Counted from the first letter of the stretch, positions 41,515 through 50,450 are shown. The stretch: DNA of 60,199 bases from Pseudomonas aestuarii (GCF_027988105.1 NZ_JAQJZJ010000016.1:1-60199), one strand, 5' to 3'. Notes: a model not told the origin generated them from the sequence alone. Made by a program: numbers and translations.

Positions 41515-42189
41515 GTGAATAAGTCTTGGGCGCTACTCCGGCTGGCCAGCCCGCAATTACCCATCGGTGGCTACAGCTACTCGCAAGCCCTGGAAATGGC
41601 GGTCGAGCAAGCACAGGTGACTAACGCCGAGAGCGCCAAAGCCTGGATCGCCGATCAACTCCTGCTCAACCTGGCGCGCTTCGAGGCGCCGCTGCTGCTG
41701 GCCCACTGCACGGCTGCAGTCGCCGGCGACTGGATGACCCTGCAAAGCCTCGCCGCCCAGCAGCGCGCCAGCCGCGAAACCCGCGAACTGCGCCAGGAAA
41801 GCCGGCAGATGGGCTACTCCCTCGAGCAACTGCTGAGCGGCTTGCCCGAGCTGGACCCGGCTGCCCGCGCGCTGTTTGCCGACCTGCAGGAACCCGGCCT
41901 GGCCGTCGCCTGGGCGCTGGCCGCCCGGGCCTGGCAGATCAGCCCCCAGGACGCCCTGGCGGCCTGGCTGTGGGGGTGGCTGGAGAACCAACTGGCGGTG
42001 TTGATGAAAACCCTGCCGCTCGGCCAGCAGGCCGCGCAACGTCTGACCTCGGAGCTGTTGCCGGTGCTCGAACTGGCGCAGCAGCAAGCCACCCAACGGC
42101 CTCGCGAACGCTGGGGCAGCGCCGCCTTCGGCCTGGCCCTGGCGAGCATGGCGCACGAGCGCCAGTACAGCCGTCTGTTCCGCTCTTGA
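41515..42189 (+). CDS. ureF: Urease accessory protein UreF
   Basis: 224 residues, all-helical. Family motifs: SPQLPIGGYSYSQALE at the N-terminus and RQMGYSLEQL in the middle. UreF recruits UreG to the UreD-urease complex and gates GTP hydrolysis. Starts at GTG 41515 with GAGGT upstream, 96 nt after ureE. Confidence 0.94.
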   Translation: MNKSWALLRLASPQLPIGGYSYSQALEMAVEQAQVTNAESAKAWIADQLLLNLARFEAPLLLAHCTAAVAGDWMTLQSLAAQQRASRETRELRQESRQMGYSLEQLLSGLPELDPAARALFADLQEPGLAVAWALAARAWQISPQDALAAWLWGWLENQLAVLMKTLPLGQQAAQRLTSELLPVLELAQQQATQRPRERWGSAAFGLALASMAHERQYSRLFRS

Positions 42190-42202
42190 TAAGGAAAAAA
42201 AC

Positions 42203-42817
42203 ATGAACAGCCAACCCCTGCGTATCGGCATCGGCGGCCCGGTCGGCTCCGGCAAGACCGCCCTGACCCTGGCCCTGTGTCTGGCCCTGCGCGAGCGCTA
42301 CAACCTGGCCGTGGTGACCAACGATATCTATACCCAGGAAGACGCCCAGTTCCTGGTGCGCAACCAGGCCCTGGCGCCCGAACGGATCATCGGCGTGGAA
42401 ACCGGCGGCTGCCCGCACACGGCAATCCGCGAGGACGCCTCGATCAACCTGGAGGCGGTTGACCAACTCAACCGGCGCTTCCCCGGCCTCGACCTGATCA
42501 TCGTCGAATCCGGCGGCGACAACCTCTCGGCCACCTTCAGCCCGGAATTGTCCGACCTGACCATCTACGTGATCGACGTCTCGGCCGGCGACAAGCTGCC
42601 GCGCAAGGGCGGCCCGGGCATCTGCAAATCCGACCTGCTGGTGATCAACAAGATCGACCTGGCCCCCCTGGTCGGCGCCTCGCTGGAGGTGATGGAACGC
42701 GACACCCTGAAGATGCGCGGCGCCAAGCCCTTCGTCTTCAGCAACCAGAAAGTCGGCCAGGGTCTCGACGAGATCATCGCCTTCATCGAACGTCACGGCA
42801 TGCTTAACGTCGCCTGA
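42203..42817 (+). CDS. ureG: Urease accessory protein UreG (GTPase)
   Basis: 204 residues, SIMIBI-class GTPase. P-loop GGPVGSGKTAL (residues about 9-19), the nickel-binding CPH in GGCPHTAIR, switch ESGGDNL, and base-recognition NKID. Hydrolyses GTP to drive nickel insertion into urease. AAGGAAA precedes the ATG, 13 nt after ureF. Confidence 0.97.
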   Translation: MNSQPLRIGIGGPVGSGKTALTLALCLALRERYNLAVVTNDIYTQEDAQFLVRNQALAPERIIGVETGGCPHTAIREDASINLEAVDQLNRRFPGLDLIIVESGGDNLSATFSPELSDLTIYVIDVSAGDKLPRKGGPGICKSDLLVINKIDLAPLVGASLEVMERDTLKMRGAKPFVFSNQKVGQGLDEIIAFIERHGMLNVA

Positions 42818-42849
42818 GCCGAGCCACTTCCCCCCGTAAGGAGACCCCC

Positions 42850-43422
42850 ATGACCCTGCGCACATCGCTGTTCGCCCTCGCCCTGTTCCTCAGCCCGACC
42901 GCGGCCTTCGCCCACAGCGGACATGAGCATGCCGGCGTGCTGGCCGGTCTGGCCCACCCGCTATTGGGCCTCGACCATTTGCTGGCCATGCTCGCCGTCG
43001 GCCTCTGGGCCGCGCAGCAGACTGGCGCGGCGCGCTGGGCGCTGCCCCTGACCTTCGTCGTCAGCATGCTGCTCGGCGGCCTGTTCGGCTTCGCCGGCAT
43101 GCACATCCCGCTGATGGAAACCGCCGTCGCCGGCTCGGTACTGGCCTTCGGCCTGCTGGTGGCGGTCGCGGTACGCCTGCCGATGGCCCTGGCACTCGGC
43201 CTGACCGCGCTGTTCGCCCTGACCCACGGCGTGGCACACGGCCTGGAACTGCCGGCCCTGACCAGCCCCTGGGGTTACGCGCTCGGGTTCGTCATCGCCA
43301 CCGCCGCCTTGCACGCCGGTGGCTACCTCATGGTGCGCATGTTGCCGCAAGCGGCGGCGCCACTGCTGCGCCTTGCAGGTGGCGCCTCGGCGCTCACCGG
43401 CGTATGGCTCCTGGCCACGTAG
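42850..43422 (+). CDS. ureJ: HupE/UreJ family nickel permease-like protein
   Basis: 190 residues: signal peptide ending ..AAFA, then the His-rich HSGHEH and HPLLGLDHLLAMLAVG motif that marks HupE/UreJ, and six transmembrane helices. Believed to bring nickel or cobalt across the membrane. The context with ureEFG supports the UreJ name. TAAGGAG lies before the ATG. Confidence 0.9.
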   Translation: MTLRTSLFALALFLSPTAAFAHSGHEHAGVLAGLAHPLLGLDHLLAMLAVGLWAAQQTGAARWALPLTFVVSMLLGGLFGFAGMHIPLMETAVAGSVLAFGLLVAVAVRLPMALALGLTALFALTHGVAHGLELPALTSPWGYALGFVIATAALHAGGYLMVRMLPQAAAPLLRLAGGASALTGVWLLAT

Positions 43423-43657
43423 CGCCTATATCCCTGGGCAAGGTCTGCAACAGCGGGTGGATGACGCTTTCCATCCACCAACTGCGAAGGACGATTACCA
43501 GCGTCTGATCAGCGATTTGCCGACCGCGCCCTGCAACTGCTCGGCCGCTCGACGCAGCGCGGTGCGCTGGATCGGTAACCCAGGCTGCAATTGAGCAAAA
43601 AACCAGCAACTAGTGCCATGCCTAGTCCTGTGTGGCCTGGGTACAAGCGCGCTCAGC

Positions 43658-44086
43658 TTATCCACAGATCGCTCCACAGCTGCACTGGATAACTATCCTG
43701 GATGGACCTGGTACGCCGGACAATTCCCTGAAATGACTGGATTATTCCTTGACCAGAAGCGGCGGGCCATGCCCTCTCGGGGTACCCGACTGGATTGATC
43801 AAAAGTTGATCAATCCGCGCAAAGCCAGGACTAGCAAGGCCTTCGGCCAGGCATACAGAGTTACCCACAGGCCTACCCACAATAGTCGTGGACAACTTTG
43901 TGCTTTTATCCCCAGCCCTTGGATAACTCAGCCAAGCATCTGTTTTCACAATAAAAACCAGACTGGTCAAAAAACACACAAGCAGCCTGGACAGCCGCGC
44001 AACTAGGCCTGCACACGTCTACACCCACCTTATCCACAGCTCGCTCCACAGTCTTTGTGGGCAACTCGCTGGAATAGTTATCCACT
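43658..44086. promoter_or_regulatory. DnaA-box cluster (origin-like or DnaA-titration site)
   Basis: Two perfect TTATCCACA boxes at 43658-43666 and 44030-44038. One-mismatch boxes at 43861-43869 (TTACCCACA), 43906-43914 (TTATCCCCA) and 44078-44086 (TTATCCACT). Two-mismatch boxes on either strand at 43685-43693, 43873-43881, 43887-43895, 43918-43926 and 44056-44064. The two perfect boxes lie in near-identical 23-bp blocks. Such density is typical of replication origins or of DnaA-binding regulatory sites; dnaA itself is not nearby. Confidence 0.6.
43792..43816. repeat. Perfect inverted repeat inside the DnaA-box region
   Basis: GGATTGATCAA-AAG-TTGATCAATCC: 11-bp perfect arms with a 3-nt loop and two GATC sites. 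It is not followed by a U-tract and no gene ends here, so a structural or protein-binding role is more likely than termination. Confidence 0.55.
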
Positions 44087-44188
44087 TGCCCTGCGCCGCC
44101 CGGAAGCTATCGTCATCATCGAGACAATCAACCAGCCTGAACCCCCTTCAGGGTTGTAGCCTGATTACCAGGCAACAGGAGAAAAGCC

Positions 44189-44263
44189 ATGCATCTGGAT
44201 GAATTGCTACGCAGCCTGCTCGTCGCCTATGCCGCAGGCGCCTGCGGCAGCAGCGCCGAATGA
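44189..44263 (+). CDS. Candidate 24-residue peptide
   Basis: A 24-codon ORF (MHLDELLRSLLVAYAAGAC...) with a good ribosome site (AGGAG, 7 nt spacing), ending 72 nt before the LOG gene. The amphipathic start and Ala/Gly-rich tail do not match a family I know. It could be a leader of the LOG gene or chance. Confidence 0.35.
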   Translation: MHLDELLRSLLVAYAAGACGSSAE

Positions 44264-44334
44264 ACAGCCTTATCGCTTGGTAGACGCGCGCAGACTGGCT
44301 AACCTGTGCAGCCTTTCACTGCCAGGAAGCGAGC

Positions 44335-44922
44335 ATGACTTTGCGTTCAATTTGCGTGTTCTGCGGCGCCAGCCCCGGCGCCCAGCCGATCTACCGCCAG
44401 GCGGCGGCAGACCTCGGGCGTCATCTTGCGGAACAGGGCCTGCGCCTGATCTATGGTGGCGGCGCGGTTGGCCTGATGGGGGTGGTCGCCGATGCGGCCA
44501 TGGCCGCCGGCGGTGAAGTCATCGGCATCATCCCGCAGAGCCTGGAACGCGCCGAAATTGGCCATCAAGGCCTGAGCCGCCTGGAAGTGGTGGAGGGCAT
44601 GCATGCGCGCAAAGCCCGCATGGCCGAACTCAGCGATGCGTTTATCGCCCTGCCCGGTGGCCTCGGCACCCTGGAAGAATTGTTCGAAGTGTGGACCTGG
44701 GGGCAACTCGGCTATCACCACAAGCCGCTCGGCCTGCTCGATGCGGGCGGTTTCTACGGCAAACTCGGCGAATTCCTCGATCACCTGGTCAGCGAACGCT
44801 TCGTGCGCGCCCAGCACCGCGCCATGCTGCAACTCGGCGAGTCGCCGTCCGAACTGCTGCAGCTATTGCGGAGCTGGCAACCGAGCGGCGAGCCCAAGTG
44901 GGCGGAGCGCGACCCCGACTGA
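44335..44922 (+). CDS. LOG family protein (nucleoside 5'-monophosphate phosphoribohydrolase)
   Basis: 195 residues. Hallmark motif PGGLGTLEELFEVWTW (about residues 104-119) and the upstream YGGGAVGLMG nucleotide loop, in the length range of type-I LOG proteins. LOG enzymes release the base from AMP-like nucleotides (in plants and some bacteria from cytokinin ribotides). Single gene; the physiological substrate in Pseudomonas is unproven. Confidence 0.92.
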   Translation: MTLRSICVFCGASPGAQPIYRQAAADLGRHLAEQGLRLIYGGGAVGLMGVVADAAMAAGGEVIGIIPQSLERAEIGHQGLSRLEVVEGMHARKARMAELSDAFIALPGGLGTLEELFEVWTWGQLGYHHKPLGLLDAGGFYGKLGEFLDHLVSERFVRAQHRAMLQLGESPSELLQLLRSWQPSGEPKWAERDPD

Positions 44923-44928
44923 GGGCTG

Positions 44929-45201
44929 CTAGAGCGCCGAATGCAGCTGGACTTCCTCGACGGCATCGGCACGGGCAGGCTGCACCTCCTCGGTCAGCTC
45001 GCTGATCAGTGCCCACTGCTGGTCGAGCTCCTTGCTGACCGCCTCCAGCCTGATGATCATCCGCGATCCGGCGCCGCGCACACTGATGTCGGCGCTGCGC
45101 ATCAGGTCGAATGACAGGGAGGTTATCGCGGCGGTCAGGTGGGTGAGGCTGCGCGAGGTGTGGGCGAGGAGTTCGCTGAGCTGCTGTTCTTTGGGTGACA
45201 T
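44929..45201 (-). CDS. Conserved hypothetical protein
   Basis: 90 residues, soluble, mostly helical with heptad-like spacing (LSELLAHTSRSLTHLTAAI, then LEAVSKELDQQWALISEL). The start at 45201 (MSPKEQQ) has GGAAAGG upstream; the longer frame has no ribosome site. Converges with the LOG gene. Family not recognised. Confidence 0.6.
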   Translation of the reverse strand: MSPKEQQLSELLAHTSRSLTHLTAAITSLSFDLMRSADISVRGAGSRMIIRLEAVSKELDQQWALISELTEEVQPARADAVEEVQLHSAL

Positions 45202-45440
45202 ATCGGCCTTTCCTTGGCAGGTAATTGCAGTGTGCATCAATCCTGCGAAGACTCTCGCAGGCACCTGATGCAGTGGTCAAGATATTATTTCTGCCGCTCT
45301 CAGCTCAAGCAGCATAGGCCTTCGCTAGCGTGATCATTTAGCCGGATGAACGCTGCCGCCTTGCTCTGGCAAGTGGCACCGGCCTACGCAGGCCGGCGCA
45401 CATCCGTTACCATCGCGCCACTCACGCAAAGAGATGCGGC

Positions 45441-45617
45441 ATGTATATCTATCGATTGGTTCTGATCCTGGTAGTGGGGATCTACCTGTTCTCCCCAGCG
45501 ATCATGGACTGGTGGATCGACCCCAACGGCGCGTGGTACCGGCCCTATTTGCTCTGGCTGATCCTCATCGTGGTGACCTTTATCCTGCAGAGTCAACGCG
45601 ATGCCGATGAACTCTGA
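45441..45617 (+). CDS. cbrX: CbrX, small membrane protein preceding CbrA
   Basis: 58 residues: MYIYRLVLILVVGIYLFSPA as the first helix, a loop with DPNGAWYRPY, a second helix, and a charged tail QSQRDADEL. A small gene at this spot, co-transcribed with cbrA, has been described in Pseudomonas as cbrX. It starts at 45441 and ends 63 nt before cbrA. Its resemblance to the 66-residue protein before the other SLC5 kinase (18582-18782) suggests a shared subunit family. Confidence 0.85.
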   Translation: MYIYRLVLILVVGIYLFSPAIMDWWIDPNGAWYRPYLLWLILIVVTFILQSQRDADEL

Positions 45618-45680
45618 TCCCTGCCGGCGAAACCCAGGGCCAAATGACCGCCATTCACCTTTTTTCGCAGGGTCAACGTG

Positions 45681-48635
45681 ATGCTGACGAGCTTTAGCCT
45701 TAGCCAGCTGATCCTGATCAGCGCCGCCTACCTGCTGGTGCTGTTTGGCGTCGCCTGGGCCAGCGAACACGGCTTGATCCCGCGCGCGATCATCCGCCAT
45801 CCGCTCACCTACACCCTGTCCCTCGGCGTCTATGCCAGCGCCTGGGCCTTCTACGGCACGGTGGGCCTGGCCTATCAGTACGGCTATGGTTTTCTCGCCA
45901 GCTACCTGGGGGTGTCCGGGGCCTTTCTGCTGGCGCCGGTGCTGCTCTATCCGATCCTGCGCATTACCCGCACCTACCAGTTGTCGTCGCTGGCCGACCT
46001 GTTCGCCTTCCGCTTCCGCAGCACCTGGGCCGGCGCCCTGACCACCGTATTCATGCTGATCGGCGTACTGCCATTGCTGGCGCTGCAGTTCCAGGCGGTG
46101 GCCGACTCGATCGGCATCCTCACCCGCGAGCCGGTGCAGGAACGGGTGGCGCTGGCCTACTGCGGACTGATCATCCTGTTCACCATCCTGTTCGGCGCCC
46201 GCCATATCGCCACCCGCGAGAAACACGAAGGCCTGGTGTTTGCCATCGCCTTCGAGTCGGTGGTCAAGCTGACCGCCATCGGCATCATCGGCATCTATGC
46301 GTTGTATGGCGTGTTCGATGGGCCGCAGGACCTGGAGCGCTGGCTGGTGCAGAACCAGGCCGCCCTGGCCAGCCTGCACACGCCGCTGCAGGAAGGCCCC
46401 TGGCGTACCCTGCTGCTGGTGTTCTTCGCGTCGGCCATCGTCATGCCGCACATGTACCACATGACCTTTACCGAAAATCTCAACCCGCGGGCGCTGGTCA
46501 GCGCCAGCTGGGGCCTGCCATTGTTCCTGCTGCTGATGAGCCTGGCGGTGCCCTTGATTCTCTGGGCGGGCCTCAAGCTGGGCGTCACCACCAACCCGGA
46601 ATACTTCACCCTCGGCCTGGGCATCGCGGTCAACAGCCAGACCCTGGCGCTGATCGCCTATGTCGGCGGCCTGTCGGCCTCCAGCGGACTGATCATCGTC
46701 ACCACCCTGGCGCTGTCCGGCATGGTGCTCAACCATGTGGTGTTGCCGCTCTATCAGCCGCCCACCGAAGGCAATATCTATCGCTGGCTGAAGTGGACCC
46801 GGCGCGCCCTGATCTTCGCCATCATCATGGCCGGCTACGGCTTCTATCTGCTGCTGGGGGCCAAACAGGATCTGGCCAGCCTGGGCATCATCGCCTTCGT
46901 CGCCACCCTGCAGTTCCTCCCCGGCGTACTCTCGGTGCTGTACTGGCCGACAGCCAACCGCCGCGGTTATATCGCCGGCCTGCTGGCAGGCATCAGCGTC
47001 TGGACCGTCAGCATGCTGCTGCCGATGCTGGGCAACCTGCAAGGCTTCTACATCCCCGCACTCAACTTGGTCTATGTGCTGGACGACAGCAGCTGGCACC
47101 TGGCGGCCATCGCCTCGCTGGCCGCCAACGTCCTGGTATTCACCCTGGTCTCGCTGTTCACCGAAGCCAGTGCCGAGGAGAAGAGTGCCGCCGAAGCCTG
47201 CGCCGTGGATAACGTGCGGCGCCCGCAACGGCGCGAGCTGCTGGCCCAATCGCCCCAGGAGTTCGCCACCCAACTGGCCAAACCGCTCGGCGCCAAGACC
47301 GCCCAGCGTGAAGTCGAGCAGGCCCTGCGCGACCTGCACCTGCCCTTCGACGAAAGCCGCCCCTATGCCCTGCGCCGTCTGCGCGACCGCATCGAGGCCA
47401 ACCTCTCCGGCTTGATGGGGCCGAGCGTGGCCCAGGACATCGCCGAGACCTTTCTACCCTATAAAGCCGGCAGCGAAACCTTCGTCACCGAAGACATCCA
47501 CTTCATCGAGAACCGCCTGGAGGACTACCATTCGCGCCTCACCGGCCTGGCCGCGGAGCTCGACGCGTTGCGCCGCTACCACCGCCAGACCCTGCAGGAG
47601 CTGCCGATGGGCGTCTGCTCGCTGGCCAAGGATCAGGAAATCCTGATGTGGAACAAGGCCATGGAGGAACTGACCGAGATTCCGGCGCACCGCATCGTCG
47701 GCTCACGCCTGTCGGCGCTTGGCGAACCCTGGCGCGCACTGCTGCAGCACTTCATCGAACTGCCCGACCAGCACTTGCACAAGCAGCGCCTGGGCCTGGA
47801 CGGCCAGACCCGCTGGCTCAACCTGCACAAGGCGGCAATCGACGAACCGCTGACACCGGGCAACAGCGGCCTGGTGCTGCTGGTCGAAGACCTCACGGAA
47901 ACCCAGTACCTGGAAGACAAGCTGGTGCATTCCGAGCGCCTGGCCAGCATCGGCCGCCTGGCGGCCGGGGTCGCCCACGAGATCGGCAACCCGATCACCG
48001 GCATCGCCTGCCTGGCGCAGAACCTGCGCGAGGAACGCGAAGGCGACGGCGAGCTGACCGAGATCAGCGGCCAGATCCTCGAGCAGACCAAGCGGGTTTC
48101 GCGCATCCTCCAGTCGTTGATGAGCTTCGCCCATTCGGGCGGCCATCAACAGGCCGACGAACCGGTGTGCCTAGCCCAGGTGGCGCAGGAGGCCATCGGC
48201 CTGCTGTCGCTCAATCGGCGCAGCGTCGAAGTGGAATTCTTCAATCTGTGCGACGCCGACCACTGGGTTGAGGGCGACCCGCAACGCCTCGCCCAGGTGC
48301 TGATCAACCTGCTATCCAATGCCCGCGATGCCTCGCCACCCGGTGCCGCGATCCGGGTCAGAACCGAAGCCTCGGAGCACACCGTCGACCTTATCGTGGA
48401 AGATGAAGGCAGTGGCATTCCCAAGGCGATCATCGACCGTCTGTTCGAACCTTTCTTCACCACCAAAGACCCAGGCAAAGGCACGGGGCTTGGCCTCGCG
48501 CTGGTCTATTCCATTGTGGAAGAGCATTATGGCCAAATAATAATCGACAGCCCGCTCGACCCCGAGCACCAACGCGGCACCCGGATCCGGGTGACGCTGC
48601 CGCGGCATGTCGAAGCGACGTCCATAGCGAATTGA
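45681..48635 (+). CDS. cbrA: Sensor histidine kinase CbrA (SLC5 transporter-kinase)
   Basis: 984 residues. SLC5 symporter domain (about 1-500, 13 helices), STAC linker, PAS-like domain (LPMGVCSLAKDQEILMWNK, near 640), DHp with H-box VAHEIGNPITG, and HATPase (LLSNARDAS, DEGSGIP, GKGTGLGLALVYS). CbrA senses carbon/nitrogen balance and phosphorylates CbrB; the transporter part takes up histidine in P. putida. A GTG one codon earlier also opens the frame. The cbrB gene follows after 34 nt. Confidence 0.96.
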   Translation: MLTSFSLSQLILISAAYLLVLFGVAWASEHGLIPRAIIRHPLTYTLSLGVYASAWAFYGTVGLAYQYGYGFLASYLGVSGAFLLAPVLLYPILRITRTYQLSSLADLFAFRFRSTWAGALTTVFMLIGVLPLLALQFQAVADSIGILTREPVQERVALAYCGLIILFTILFGARHIATREKHEGLVFAIAFESVVKLTAIGIIGIYALYGVFDGPQDLERWLVQNQAALASLHTPLQEGPWRTLLLVFFASAIVMPHMYHMTFTENLNPRALVSASWGLPLFLLLMSLAVPLILWAGLKLGVTTNPEYFTLGLGIAVNSQTLALIAYVGGLSASSGLIIVTTLALSGMVLNHVVLPLYQPPTEGNIYRWLKWTRRALIFAIIMAGYGFYLLLGAKQDLASLGIIAFVATLQFLPGVLSVLYWPTANRRGYIAGLLAGISVWTVSMLLPMLGNLQGFYIPALNLVYVLDDSSWHLAAIASLAANVLVFTLVSLFTEASAEEKSAAEACAVDNVRRPQRRELLAQSPQEFATQLAKPLGAKTAQREVEQALRDLHLPFDESRPYALRRLRDRIEANLSGLMGPSVAQDIAETFLPYKAGSETFVTEDIHFIENRLEDYHSRLTGLAAELDALRRYHRQTLQELPMGVCSLAKDQEILMWNKAMEELTEIPAHRIVGSRLSALGEPWRALLQHFIELPDQHLHKQRLGLDGQTRWLNLHKAAIDEPLTPGNSGLVLLVEDLTETQYLEDKLVHSERLASIGRLAAGVAHEIGNPITGIACLAQNLREEREGDGELTEISGQILEQTKRVSRILQSLMSFAHSGGHQQADEPVCLAQVAQEAIGLLSLNRRSVEVEFFNLCDADHWVEGDPQRLAQVLINLLSNARDASPPGAAIRVRTEASEHTVDLIVEDEGSGIPKAIIDRLFEPFFTTKDPGKGTGLGLALVYSIVEEHYGQIIIDSPLDPEHQRGTRIRVTLPRHVEATSIAN

Positions 48636-48669
48636 ACCAGCGACCTGAGACCGTCGAGAGACCGAATTA

Positions 48670-50091
48670 ATGCCCCATATTTTGATCGTCGAAGACGAAA
48701 CCATTATCCGCTCTGCCCTGCGCCGCCTGCTCGAGCGCAACCAGTACCAGGTCAGCGAAGCCGGCTCGGTCCAGGAAGCGCAAGAGCGCTTCAGCATTCC
48801 CAGCTTCGACCTGATCGTCAGCGATCTGCGCCTGCCCGGCGCCCCCGGCACCGAGCTGATCAAGCTCGCCCAAGGCAAGCCCGTGCTGATCATGACCAGC
48901 TACGCCAGCCTGCGCTCTGCCGTCGACTCGATGAAGATGGGTGCGGTCGACTACATCGCCAAACCCTTCGACCATGACGAGATGCTCCAGGCCGTGGCGC
49001 GCATCCTGCGCGACCGCCAGGAAGCCAGGCAGGCGCCAAATACACCGGCCAGCGCCACCCCTGGCCGCAGCAGCGAAAAAGTCGTCGACAACAGCAATGG
49101 CGAGATCGGCATCATCGGCTCTTGCCCGGCCATGCTGGAGATGTACAGCAAGATCCGCAAAGTCGCACCGACCGACTCCAACGTGCTGATCCAGGGCGAG
49201 TCCGGCACCGGCAAGGAACTGGTCGCACGCGCCCTGCACAACCTGTCCAAGCGCGCCAAGGCCCCACTGATATCAGTGAACTGCGCGGCCATCCCGGAAA
49301 GCCTGATCGAGTCCGAACTGTTCGGCCACGAGAAAGGCGCCTTCACCGGCGCCAGTGCCGGACGCGCCGGTCTGGTCGAAGCGGCTGATGGCGGCACCCT
49401 GTTCCTCGACGAGATCGGTGAGCTGCCGCTGGAGGCCCAGGCCCGCTTGCTACGCGTGTTGCAGGAAGGCGAGATCCGCCGGGTCGGCTCGGTGCAGTCG
49501 CAAAAAGTCAATGTGCGGCTGATCGCGGCGACTCACCGCGACCTGAAAGGCCTGTCCAAGGTCGGCCAATTCCGTGAAGACCTGTATTACCGCCTGCATG
49601 TCATCGCCCTGAAACTCCCGGCATTGCGCGAGCGTGGCAGCGACGTCAGTGAAATCGCCCATGCCTTCCTCAAGCGTCAATGCACGCGCATGGACCGCGA
49701 GGACCTGCATTTCGCCGCGGATGCCGAACAGGCAATCCGTCATTACACCTGGCCAGGCAATGTGCGCGAACTGGAGAACGCCATCGAGCGCGCAGTCATC
49801 CTCTGCGAAAGCTCGGCGATCTCGGCCGAGCTGCTGGGCATCGACATCGAGCTGGACGACCTGGATGACGACGACTTCATCGGCCTGCCGTCACAGTCCA
49901 GCAGCACTAGCCACGAGCCGACCGAGGATCTTTCGCTGGAAGACTATTTCCAGCACTTCGTCCTCGAACACCAGGATCACATGACCGAAACCGAACTGGC
50001 GCGCAAGCTCGGCATCAGCCGCAAGTGCCTGTGGGAGCGCCGCCAGCGCCTGGGTATTCCACGGCGCAAGACCGGCGCGGCCACCGGCTAG
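48670..50091 (+). CDS. cbrB: Sigma-54-dependent response regulator CbrB
   Basis: 473 residues: receiver domain (Asp in DLIVSDLRLPG), AAA+ domain with Walker A GESGTGKE, the sigma-54 contact loop GAFTGA, Walker B GGTLFLDEIG, the arginine-finger region, and a Fis-type HTH at the C-terminus (ARKLGISRKCLWERRQRL). Activates crcZ and catabolic genes. A matching binding site and sigma-54 promoter lie downstream at crcZ. Confidence 0.96.
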   Translation: MPHILIVEDETIIRSALRRLLERNQYQVSEAGSVQEAQERFSIPSFDLIVSDLRLPGAPGTELIKLAQGKPVLIMTSYASLRSAVDSMKMGAVDYIAKPFDHDEMLQAVARILRDRQEARQAPNTPASATPGRSSEKVVDNSNGEIGIIGSCPAMLEMYSKIRKVAPTDSNVLIQGESGTGKELVARALHNLSKRAKAPLISVNCAAIPESLIESELFGHEKGAFTGASAGRAGLVEAADGGTLFLDEIGELPLEAQARLLRVLQEGEIRRVGSVQSQKVNVRLIAATHRDLKGLSKVGQFREDLYYRLHVIALKLPALRERGSDVSEIAHAFLKRQCTRMDREDLHFAADAEQAIRHYTWPGNVRELENAIERAVILCESSAISAELLGIDIELDDLDDDDFIGLPSQSSSTSHEPTEDLSLEDYFQHFVLEHQDHMTETELARKLGISRKCLWERRQRLGIPRRKTGAATG

Positions 50092-50129
50092 CCGGCCAAG
50101 CACAAAGCGGTCGCGCCCCCGCCTGCGCC

Positions 50130-50148
50130 CGCCATCCGCAGGATGGCG
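50130..50148 (+). terminator. Hairpin after cbrB
   Basis: CGCCATCC-GCA-GGATGGCG, an 8-bp perfect stem 38 nt after the stop, extendable with a bulge. No U-tract. Confidence 0.4.
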
Positions 50149-50200
50149 CGGGCCGCGCAGGCTTGAGCGCAGCGACACCCAGGCCGTGGCGTTCAGCGCA

Positions 50201-50271
50201 GCGATACCCATCACAACGATGGGCGGCCACTCAACCAGCCCGGCGGCATGCAACCGGTCGATGGGTATCGC
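50201..50271. repeat. Inverted repeat pair, intergenic repeat type
   Basis: GCGATACCCATC (50201-50212) and GATGGGTATCGC (50260-50271) form perfect 12-bp arms 47 nt apart, with GATGGGTATCGCTACGCCCATCCTAC on the right side. It looks like a dispersed intergenic repeat. Confidence 0.45.
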
Positions 50272-50424
50272 TACGCCCATCCTACAAAAGCCCGATCGCG
50301 ATTACCTTGAGCAACCGGTGAGCCATGGGCCGCAGCACCTGCGCGAGAATGACTGCGAGCGCAGATTAGCCGAGCTGCCGGCCAAAACACGGAGACCGAT
50401 TGTCGAGCGCAAGGTTCCCCTCGC

Positions 50425-50450
50425 TGTTACCGCCCCAACACCGCGTAACA
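50425..50450 (+). promoter_or_regulatory. CbrB upstream activating site
   Basis: TGTTAC-N14-GTAACA, an interrupted palindrome with exact 6-bp arms, matching the CbrB site reported at crcZ. It lies about 100 bp before the sigma-54 promoter, a normal enhancer distance. Confidence 0.82.

Larger units (their letters stand above)
43423..44188. other. Long non-coding region with DnaA-box cluster
   Basis: 766 bases without a credible gene and visibly richer in A+T than the flanks from about 43640 to 44090. Contains the DnaA boxes listed separately, a perfect hairpin at 43792-43816 and, near the right end, two small hairpins (44136-44152 and 44159-44173) before a short ORF. Confidence 0.6.

Noticed and set aside
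43423..44188. The chromosomal oriC proper
   Set aside because: In Pseudomonas oriC lies by dnaA/rpmH, none of which is here; the cluster is reported only as origin-like.
45384..47339. 651-codon open frame antisense to cbrX/cbrA
   Set aside because: Low-complexity Gly/Gln/His composition opposite the clear CbrA coding frame; a codon-bias artefact.
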